Positions 1 through 5,701 of a stretch of 8,061 bases of DNA are shown here, piece after piece. The position numbers and the translations under genes are program-made. Source of the DNA: Candidatus Cloacimonadota bacterium (lineage in GTDB: Bacteria > Cloacimonadota > Cloacimonadia > Cloacimonadales > JAIOQZ01). Where the stretch lies: NCBI GenBank assembly GCA_021106755.1, contig JAIOTM010000275.1, positions 1-8,061 on the forward strand, given 5' to 3'. Each line of letters begins with the position of its first letter. Position 1 is the first letter of the stretch. Under the pieces are notes generated by a model. That model was given only the letters and a program-made list of their open reading frames with translations, was not told the DNA's origin and searched no databases.

Positions 1-990
1 TAATTGTAACGCCAGAACAATAAATAATCCTGTTATGATAATCGAAGTAGCGGGAGTTTTGAATTTTTTACTGACTTTGCCCATAGCTTCAGGAAGAAGA
101 TTGTCTCTGCTTAAAGCTAATGGGTAGCGAGACGCTGCCATTATTCCGGCATTAGCAGTTGTGATAAACGCTATTAGCGCGGCAATAGAGAGAATGATAA
201 AGCCTGGGGTTCCAGCGATGTTTTTTGCCGCGTCCGCTATCGGAGTAATTGAGTTAGTAAGTTTATGCGCGGGAAGAATTCCGACGGTCACAATAAGAAT
301 CAGAGTATAGATTATCGTTACTGTTATCACGGAAACAATCATGCCGAGAGGAATGTTTTTTTTGGGATTTTTTACTTCTTCAGAAATGCTTGCGACTTTC
401 AATAATCCGCCAAAAGAGATGAAAATAAAACCAGCCGAAGCAAATACCGAACTCATACCTTCTGGAATAAAAGGAGAAAAATGAGATGTATCTATTTTAG
501 TAAACCCAAAGATGATATATATTACCATAAGGAATAATAATCCTGAAACCAACGATACCTGAAATTTCGCAGCCTCTTTTACTCCAATCAAATTCAATAA
601 TACAAAGAAAACGCAAACAAGAATTGAAGTAATAAATACTGGAAATCCGGTAACAAGAAAAACTATCTCGGAAATACCAAATATAGCAAACGCGCTTTTT
701 AACGAAAGGGCGAACCAACTGAAAAAGCCTGAAATAGTTCCGATTAGTGGACCAAAACTCCTGTTGATATAGAAATAGTCACCGCCAGCTTTAGGCATTG
801 CCGTAGAAAGCTCAATAATACTGAAAACACCTATCAGGGCAAGAACCCCGGCAAGAAAATAGGAGATAAATACTGCCGGTCCGGTTCGGGCGAAGGCAAG
901 TCCGGGTAAGATGAAAATCCCGGAGCTTATCATAGAGCCAGTTGCGATGCTGAATACATCGTAGAAATTCAGCCCCTTTTTAAGTTTCAT
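1..990 (-). CDS. APC-superfamily amino acid permease, C-terminus cut off by window edge
   Basis: A continuous reading frame of 330 codons runs from ATG at 990 to the left edge without a stop, so the gene is incomplete. It is an inner-membrane secondary transporter of the amino acid-polyamine-organocation (APC) superfamily. Residues 17-30 (TGSMISSGIFILPG) match the glycine-rich unwound first helix that binds the substrate backbone in this family. 'STAMPKAGGDYFYI' (62-75) and 'TTANAGIMAASRYPLALSRD' (277-296) are also family hallmarks. Strongly hydrophobic segments recur throughout, about nine in the visible part. Family members have about 12 helices, some with a soluble C-terminal universal-stress domain, so at least 100 residues are missing. 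The start is supported by an AGAGGA ribosome site 10 bases upstream and a near-consensus promoter. Substrate cannot be told; amino acid uptake or exchange is an inference from the family. The gene is divergent from the DUF3795 gene. Confidence 0.93.
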   Translation of the reverse strand, partial: MKLKKGLNFYDVFSIATGSMISSGIFILPGLAFARTGPAVFISYFLAGVLALIGVFSIIELSTAMPKAGGDYFYINRSFGPLIGTISGFFSWFALSLKSAFAIFGISEIVFLVTGFPVFITSILVCVFFVLLNLIGVKEAAKFQVSLVSGLLFLMVIYIIFGFTKIDTSHFSPFIPEGMSSVFASAGFIFISFGGLLKVASISEEVKNPKKNIPLGMIVSVITVTIIYTLILIVTVGILPAHKLTNSITPIADAAKNIAGTPGFIILSIAALIAFITTANAGIMAASRYPLALSRDNLLPEAMGKVSKKFKTPATSIIITGLFIVLALQL

Positions 991-1000
991 TTCTTTTTTT

Positions 1001-1041
1001 TCCTCTGATTCAAATTATATTGGTTCATTCTGTATAGTCAA
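1001..1041 (-). promoter_or_regulatory. Sigma-70-type promoter and ribosome site of the permease
   Basis: On the minus strand TTGACT (1041-1036) is followed after 16 bases by a perfect TATAAT (1019-1014). The predicted transcript start is near 1007, directly ahead of the AGAGGA ribosome site (1006-1001) and the ATG at 990. The leader would therefore be very short, about 17 bases. Two good boxes at usable spacing make this one of the stronger promoter matches in the window. Confidence 0.6.
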
Positions 1042-1309
1042 TATAAACATTTTTAGAAGTATTCCCCAGATATTCTTCTTTATTCTTCGACTTGAACCCG
1101 CATAATGAGTTAAATGGAATAATAATCTCAGTAAATAATAAATGAGATTGCCCATTGTCGGGATTAACCGTAAAACATTTAGTCAACTTTCGGAGAAAAA
1201 CACCGGATAGAAGCAAAAGACAATTGTAACACGTGAAAATTATAAACGGGTATTTCTGAATGACTGAAAAGTACCCACAAACAATTGTGAAAAAGCGAGA
1301 ATCTTTTGC
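1042..1309. other. Intergenic stretch between divergent permease and DUF3795 genes
   Basis: No convincing gene is seen here. A minus-strand frame of about 63 codons crosses 1025-1216 but begins with TTG, lacks a ribosome site and has no recognisable motif. The stretch contains a perfect 7-base inverted repeat (AATCTCA 1124-1130, TGAGATT 1143-1149, 12-base loop) without a following T-run. It also contains two copies of the palindrome ACAATTGT (1220-1227 and 1281-1288). Any regulatory role is speculative. Confidence 0.5.
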
Positions 1310-1350
1310 TTGCCATATACTCAGCTATTTGATATTTTTACGTATGTAAA
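1310..1350 (+). promoter_or_regulatory. Candidate promoter with overlapping palindrome, upstream of DUF3795 gene
   Basis: TTGCCA (1310-1315) lies 17 bases before TATTTT (1333-1338), a five-of-six and a four-of-six match to the sigma-70 boxes. The inverted repeat TTTAC-GTAT-GTAAA (1337-1350) covers the end of the -10 box and the predicted start site near 1345. That is where a repressor operator would sit. A TATAGA at 1358-1363 is an alternative -10 without a clear -35. The match is moderate and untested. Confidence 0.35.
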
Positions 1351-1412
1351 TACGAGCTATAGAAGATTTTTAGTAACAGAATGGCGACAGGGAACTGAAA
1401 AGGAGCAACAGT

Positions 1413-1817
1413 ATGGAAAAGGAATCTATCGCGTATTGCGGACTCAATTGCGAACGTTGTCAGCACAATTTCGCAGACATCAGGGACAAAGCTAATGCCT
1501 TAGTAGAAGCGATGAATAAGGTAAACTTCTCAGAAGTGGCTAAGGTCATCCCATTTATGAACTCAAAGTACAAGAACTTCATGAAAATAATCAAGTTTCT
1601 CAATAGTGAATGTCCCGGTTGCCGTGAAGGAGGCGGGAATCCTTTTTGTGGCATCAGGAAGTGCGCGAAAAAGAAGGAATACTTTACTTGTGCCGAGTGC
1701 AAGCAGTTCTGCAAACGATTCAACATGCTTTTTCGTGTCCACACAGATAACGAGATACAGAACAACATAGAGCAAATTAAGAAAGAAGGTATCGACAAGT
1801 TTGTTGAAACCAATTGA
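1413..1817 (+). CDS. DUF3795-type cysteine-rich protein (134 aa)
   Basis: A small, probably cytoplasmic protein with ten cysteines arranged in clusters: C9, C13 and C16 ('CGLNCERC'), C67-x2-C70, C79, C84, and C93-x2-C96-x3-C100. The N-terminal 'YCGLNCExC' start and the later 'CPGC...FCGIRKCA...FTCAECKQFC' pattern are those of the DUF3795 family, common in anaerobic bacteria and archaea. The family's function is unknown. The cysteine spacing suggests zinc or iron-sulfur binding, which is inference. No signal peptide or membrane segment is visible. The ATG at 1413 is chosen because AAGGAG lies seven bases upstream (1400-1405) and the family signature starts only a few residues later. A hairpin terminator follows the stop, so the gene appears to be transcribed alone. 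A longer overlapping frame on the opposite strand (1460-1915) is a shadow. Confidence 0.87.
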   Translation: MEKESIAYCGLNCERCQHNFADIRDKANALVEAMNKVNFSEVAKVIPFMNSKYKNFMKIIKFLNSECPGCREGGGNPFCGIRKCAKKKEYFTCAECKQFCKRFNMLFRVHTDNEIQNNIEQIKKEGIDKFVETN

Positions 1818-1825
1818 ATTTGTCG

Positions 1826-1850
1826 CTTCACGTGAATTGCGTGAGGTTTT
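1826..1850 (+). terminator. Intrinsic terminator after the DUF3795 gene
   Basis: CTTCACG (1826-1832) pairs with CGTGAGG (1840-1846) over seven base pairs, one a T-G wobble. The 7-base loop is TGAATTG and the stem is followed at once by TTTTCTC. It begins nine bases after the TGA stop, the usual place for a Rho-independent terminator. Confidence 0.62.
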
Positions 1851-1894
1851 CTCAAGATTATACTGCTCTTGGTTTTAGTTAACTGTCTCAGAAC

Positions 1895-1922
1895 TTGACA
1901 TATTACGCGACACAAATAAAAA
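1895..1922 (+). promoter_or_regulatory. Candidate promoter of the CotH-like gene
   Basis: A perfect TTGACA (1895-1900) is followed after 16 bases by TAAAAA (1917-1922), a four-of-six match to the -10 box. Transcription would start near 1929, giving a leader of about 65 bases before the ATG at 1995. It lies after the upstream terminator, so it is well placed, but the -10 match is weak. Confidence 0.38.
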
Positions 1923-1994
1923 AACGCAGGATTTCATTATTTTCCTTGTCTTGAGAAATAAAATAGCTAAAGCGTAAAAATCCAGGAGGCTTCC

Positions 1995-4355
1995 ATGTTC
2001 AGGTTAGGAATCATGCTATTGTTTGTTTGTCTGACAATTACGCTGTTAAACGCGCAGGATTTTTATGATATTAATACAATCAATACCGTCGAGATTAGTT
2101 TTGAGCAGGACGATTGGGAACACATTCTACATATCTTCCAACTATTAGGAAATGACGAGCGATTAACTGGAACAGCTACTATAAATGGCGTTGTGTTCGA
2201 CAGCGTAGGGGTTCGATATAAGGGAAACAGTTCATATTCTCCGCATCATGCTAAAAATCCATTTAATATTAAACTGGATTATATAATTGATAATCAGTTA
2301 CTGGGAAATTACGGAACTCTGAAACTATCGAATGGTTTCAAAGACCCTACATTTATTCGCGAAGCTCTCAGCTACGAAATAGCCCGGAACTATATGCCTG
2401 CCAGTAAATCCAATTTTGTAAACCTTTACATCAATGGGGTGTTAATTGGCTCGTACGCGTCGAATCAGGATGTTGATAAACATTTCATGAGCAGTCATTT
2501 CAATTGTAACAATCAAACCCGGATAAAAGGTGAATTGAATTACGCCGGAAACAATGTTGTCGTGTGGGATTACATAGACGCGGATTCATCATCCTATCAC
2601 AATTTTTACGAGTTGGAATCTGACTACGGCTGGGAAGACCTGATAAATTTTTTAGATACATATAACAATAATTCCTCTAACATGAATACAGTACTCAACG
2701 TTGACTCTCACCTTTGGTTTCTCGCTTTCCAGAACTTGTTAGTAAATCTGGATTCACCAATCAACTTTGGGCATAATTACTACTTATTTCAGGACAATTC
2801 GAATAGGTTTAATCCTGTTCTTTGGGATTTGAATGAAAGCTTTGGAGTATTTACTCATCTTCTGACCGGGGAACAATTAGACACCACTCAACTCCAGAAT
2901 CTCGACCCGCTGTTGTTCTTAACTCATCCCAATTACCCGATTATCGGTCGTGTGCTTTCTATTGCCGAAAATCAGAGGAAATACGTTGCTCATATGCGGA
3001 CTATTATTGATGAGTGTTTCGTGAATGGCTGGTATGAGACAAGAGCAAATGAACTTCAGGATATTATTGAAAACGACCTTATAAATGATTCAAACAGGTT
3101 TTATTCCATGAACGACTTTGAAACCAATGTTACCGATTTAATTTACGTTCAAACCGGTCCCGGTGGTTATCAACCATTGATAGGAATAACTTATCTAATG
3201 GAAGCCCGGATTACTTATATTCTAAACACAGCTATTTTTCAGGGAGTTATACCATCAATTTCGGAAATTGCCCATGCACCGGAAACTTGCGAACCCGGCG
3301 ATACGATTTTCTTAACCGCAAGAGTTGAAGATGCCGTTACGGCAACCCTCGGATACCGTCAAAACGAAAACTGTCCATTCACACAAATAGAGATGGCAGA
3401 CGATGGCGCGCATGGAGACCAAGCTGCTGGTGACGGAATTTATGGAGCTTCTTTCGAATTGACATACGGTAACCTGCAATACTATATTTACGCGGAGAAT
3501 CAGGATCAGGGAATTTTCTCTCCAGAACGGGCAGAATATGAATATCATCAGCTTGAAGTAACAGCTCCCACGGGAAACATCGTCATCAACGAAATAAACT
3601 ACCATTCTTCGGATGATTTCAATACGGAAGACTGGATTGAGTTGTATAATCCAGAGTCAGAGACTATTGATATCTCCGGGTGGCAATTCATGGATGAAAA
3701 TGATGACCACGTTTTTGTTATTCCAGATAATACTGAGCTTATATCTAATGGATTTCTTGTCCTTGTGCAGAACACAGAACTATTTACCAGCTTGTTTCCC
3801 GGAGTTGACAACTTTTTAGGCGACATCGGCTTCGGTTTCAGCGGTGGCGGAGAACTTCTCCGACTTTTCGACGCGAATAGTGATTTAATTGATTATGTTG
3901 AGTATAGCGACACCTCTCCCTGGCCAACAGAACCGGATGGCGGCGGAGCTTCGTTAGAGTTAATCAATCCGCTTTCGGATAACGCATTGCCGGAAAGCTG
4001 GGTAGCTTCGAATGATTATGGTTCACCGGGAATGGCAAATGAGCTTTCAATTGACGAGGAGCTTGTTTCGGTACGACCAATTCAACTTTCCGTATATCCC
4101 AATCCGTTCAATCCCCGTACTACAATTTCTTTTTCTGTAATAAACCAACCTGATTACATTGATGTTTCTATCTATAATATTCGGGGACAACATGTTGTTT
4201 GTCTGCTGAAAGACCAACTTGCCCCTGGAACCCATAAAATTCAATGGTCAGGTAAAAATGATATTAACGACAAAGTTGCCAGCGGAATATACTTTGCCTG
4301 CGTCCAATCAGCAAATCATGGCAAGGCTGTTAAAAAGATTATGCTTCTGAAATAG
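1995..4355 (+). CDS. Secreted CotH kinase-like protein with lamin-tail domain and C-terminal sorting tail (786 aa)
   Basis: Residues 1-20 form a Sec signal peptide (hydrophobic 'LLFVCLTITLL', cleavage near NA-QD). Residues about 28-420 are a CotH-family domain. Visible hallmarks are 'VGVRYKGNSS' (71-80), the Asp-containing 'NLDSPINFGHNYYLF' (251-265, D253) and 'WDLNESFG' (277-284, D278). In Bacillus CotH, an atypical spore-coat protein kinase, corresponding Asp motifs serve catalysis and metal binding, though kinase activity here is only inferred. Residues 421-522 look like an Ig-like beta domain with an Asp/Gly-rich loop ('DDGAHGDQAAGDGIYGA', 469-485). Residues about 527-680 are a lamin-tail domain ('IVINEINY', 'DWIELYNP', 'ISGWQF'). 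From about 698 there is a FlgD-Ig/type IX-like sorting tail ('YPNPFNP', 'SGIYF', ending 'KKIMLLK'). The product is therefore probably secreted or surface-attached. AGGAGG (1984-1989), five bases before the ATG, fixes the start over the later Met7. It seems to be a single-gene unit; its substrate is unknown. Confidence 0.9.
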   Translation: MFRLGIMLLFVCLTITLLNAQDFYDINTINTVEISFEQDDWEHILHIFQLLGNDERLTGTATINGVVFDSVGVRYKGNSSYSPHHAKNPFNIKLDYIIDNQLLGNYGTLKLSNGFKDPTFIREALSYEIARNYMPASKSNFVNLYINGVLIGSYASNQDVDKHFMSSHFNCNNQTRIKGELNYAGNNVVVWDYIDADSSSYHNFYELESDYGWEDLINFLDTYNNNSSNMNTVLNVDSHLWFLAFQNLLVNLDSPINFGHNYYLFQDNSNRFNPVLWDLNESFGVFTHLLTGEQLDTTQLQNLDPLLFLTHPNYPIIGRVLSIAENQRKYVAHMRTIIDECFVNGWYETRANELQDIIENDLINDSNRFYSMNDFETNVTDLIYVQTGPGGYQPLIGITYLMEARITYILNTAIFQGVIPSISEIAHAPETCEPGDTIFLTARVEDAVTATLGYRQNENCPFTQIEMADDGAHGDQAAGDGIYGASFELTYGNLQYYIYAENQDQGIFSPERAEYEYHQLEVTAPTGNIVINEINYHSSDDFNTEDWIELYNPESETIDISGWQFMDENDDHVFVIPDNTELISNGFLVLVQNTELFTSLFPGVDNFLGDIGFGFSGGGELLRLFDANSDLIDYVEYSDTSPWPTEPDGGGASLELINPLSDNALPESWVASNDYGSPGMANELSIDEELVSVRPIQLSVYPNPFNPRTTISFSVINQPDYIDVSIYNIRGQHVVCLLKDQLAPGTHKIQWSGKNDINDKVASGIYFACVQSANHGKAVKKIMLLK

Positions 4356-4390
4356 TGATAATCATCTGCGATTTAAAAAATGTAAAACAA

Positions 4391-4464
4391 TGGGTGATAC
4401 TGGATTCGAACCAGTGACCTCTTCGATGTCACCGAAGCACTCTAACCAACTGAGCCAATCACCC
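4391..4464 (-). tRNA. tRNA-Val (anticodon GAC)
   Basis: The minus strand folds into a complete 74-base cloverleaf. The acceptor stem is GGGTGAT/ATCACCC and the D stem GCTC/GAGT (one G-T pair). The anticodon stem CTTCG/CGAAG encloses loop GTGACAT, giving anticodon GAC, which reads valine GUC and GUU codons. The T stem ACTGG/CCAGT encloses TTCGAAT. The discriminator base is A. The 3' CCA is not encoded, because the DNA continues TTG, so it must be added by the CCA-adding enzyme. The gene faces the CotH-like gene, 35 bases from its stop, and is probably its own transcription unit. Confidence 0.96.
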
Positions 4465-4479
4465 GATTAGGACATGAAC

Positions 4480-4508
4480 AAAACATCGAAACACGATTTC
4501 ATTGTCAA
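4480..4508 (-). promoter_or_regulatory. Candidate promoter of tRNA-Val
   Basis: A perfect TTGACA (4508-4503) on the minus strand lies 17 bases before TGTTTT (4485-4480). The predicted start near 4473 is about nine bases ahead of the mature tRNA 5' end, a sensible distance. The -10 box matches only three of six positions, so the call rests mainly on the -35 box and position. Confidence 0.38.
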
Positions 4509-4671
4509 TTAAAATATAGAGGAGCAAGGTTATCCCACTTTGGAAATTATTAGTTTTTATCCTGAAAATATCCACAATCTGCCTTTATCATATTTCATAA
4601 CTAATCTTTCCGACTTGATTTAACGTCATATATATCATAGAATAACATCAAAATAAGCCTTTACAGAAAAA
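4509..4671. other. Intergenic stretch with no recognised gene
   Basis: This AT-rich stretch lies between the tRNA promoter and the 4672-4732 hairpin. I see no open frame with a ribosome site, no RNA gene and no long repeat in it. Confidence 0.5.
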
Positions 4672-4732
4672 CCTCGTATCTTATTGTTGTTCATAAGGTT
4701 AATCCGTAACCTGAATAACAAAAAACACGAGG
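4666..4732 (-). terminator. Long imperfect hairpin followed by T5, probable terminator of the 225-aa gene
   Basis: The arms 4672-4701 and 4707-4732 pair over most of their length. The outer clamp is CCTCGT/ACGAGG and the inner stem GGTTA/TAACC around a 5-base loop. Between them TTC/GAA and TTGTTG/TAACAA pair, with one three-base bulge and a few mismatches. Read on the minus strand, the stem is followed directly by TTTTTC (4671-4666). That orientation suits a Rho-independent terminator about 96 bases beyond the stop of the 4829-5506 gene. The stem is longer and more AT-rich than a typical terminator, so another role is possible. Confidence 0.5.
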
Positions 4733-4828
4733 ATAACGATGAATAAGATATATCGTCAAGTAAAATTGTCAAGCGTTGGAACAAAAAATATTTCAGTGCT
4801 TTTTAAAACATTTCGCTTAGAGAGTATT

Positions 4829-5506
4829 TTATTTACTGGGAGCATTAAAATTAGGAGAAGGATTTTTATTGACTTCCACTCTTTGGGGTTCACAGTCTGT
4901 ATTGTAAACTCGTCGATAACGATAATAATTCTTCATTCGTTCCTTTGATACAATTCGGATATTTCCAAACTGTACTGAACTAGGTGGTTGAATATAATCA
5001 TGTTTTTTTTCTTCCCCGACATGATTTTCGATCAGTTCTCTAATAGATTCTTCGTTCTCATCAGTAACCACAAAATACGAAAAACTCAACCCTAATGAAT
5101 GTCTCTTCTGAAATCTTGCCTTTACATAACCTGTCATTACAGCATTGTCGGTTAGCAACATTTCTCGTGGACCCTTGTCTTCTAAATAACGTACCGGTTG
5201 TTTCATTTTGTGCGTCAGCAGATCAAATAGCTTCTGTTGATTAATTGTCATTCTATTAACTACAAGATGAACTTTGTCACCGGATTTGTAACCAGTTCTT
5301 GCTTTATTAATTCTTGCAGAGTATTCAACTACAACTATTTCGCCTTTCTCATAAGTCAGCTTATCTGGCGAATATTTCCATTCAAATTCAACAATTGAAT
5401 TCGAATTTGGATACTCATGGTTAGAAAGCCACCCAAATAATGAACACATTGAACATAGTAGTATCACGATTAGTAACGCATTTTTGGCAGTAAATAAAGC
5501 TCTCAT
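4829..5506 (-). CDS. Unrecognised exported or membrane-anchored protein (225 aa)
   Basis: I do not recognise this family. Residues 1-7 are short and basic, followed by a hydrophobic stretch at about 9-26 ('NALLIVILLCSMCSLFGW'), so it is either a Sec signal peptide or a single N-terminal anchor. The cysteines at 18 and 21 do not fit a lipobox, since the residue before C21 is Met. The rest is hydrophilic and probably periplasmic, with beta-like alternation ('GEIVVVEYSARI', 55-66; 'GDKVHLVVNR', 76-85) and an acidic helix (149-166). A Tyr/Arg-rich patch (187-202) and a Pro/Asn-rich tail follow. The start is firm: AGGAGG (5517-5512) lies five bases before the ATG and a near-consensus promoter lies upstream. 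It stands alone, with a probable terminator downstream. It could be a small envelope or stress protein, but the sequence alone does not say. Confidence 0.82.
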   Translation of the reverse strand: MRALFTAKNALLIVILLCSMCSLFGWLSNHEYPNSNSIVEFEWKYSPDKLTYEKGEIVVVEYSARINKARTGYKSGDKVHLVVNRMTINQQKLFDLLTHKMKQPVRYLEDKGPREMLLTDNAVMTGYVKARFQKRHSLGLSFSYFVVTDENEESIRELIENHVGEEKKHDYIQPPSSVQFGNIRIVSKERMKNYYRYRRVYNTDCEPQRVEVNKNPSPNFNAPSK

Positions 5507-5578
5507 CTTGTCCTCCTGTTTTGTTGTTAAACGTTTGCCTTAAACTATACACAATCCCTGATTCGACTCACAATTAAA

Positions 5579-5607
5579 ATAATATTTATGAGGCAGAATG
5601 ATGTCAA
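5579..5607 (-). promoter_or_regulatory. Near-consensus sigma-70-type promoter of the 225-aa gene
   Basis: On the minus strand a perfect TTGACA (5607-5602) is separated by exactly 17 bases from TATTAT (5584-5579), five of six against TATAAT. Transcription would start near 5572, leaving a leader of about 65 bases before the ATG at 5506. By match and spacing it is among the best promoter candidates in the window. Confidence 0.62.
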
Positions 5608-5701
5608 GTTTTCTCAGCGATGATAAAAAGAGTACTGCCGAGTCGATACTGCCGTAGAAAACCATTTTTAGAAAATCAACCTTGGTCTCATTGGACAATT
5701 C

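Noticed and set aside
1025..1216. Minus-strand 63-codon frame in the divergent gap
   Set aside because: It starts with TTG without a ribosome site, runs across the permease promoter and resembles no protein family known to me.
1460..1915. Minus-strand 151-codon frame
   Set aside because: It is the shadow of the DUF3795 gene, whose cysteine signature, ribosome site and terminator favour the plus strand. It also crosses that terminator.
4739..4948. Plus-strand 69-codon frame with an upstream GAGGA
   Set aside because: Its second half is antisense to the end of the well-supported 225-aa gene, it shows no recognisable motif, and the upstream hairpin is better explained as a terminator for the opposite strand. 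It is kept only as an alternative in the hairpin finding.
5159..5506. Possible lipoprotein signal in the 225-aa protein
   Set aside because: C18 and C21 are preceded by residues (Leu, and Ser-Met) that do not fit the small-residue lipobox rule, so a plain signal peptide or anchor is more likely.
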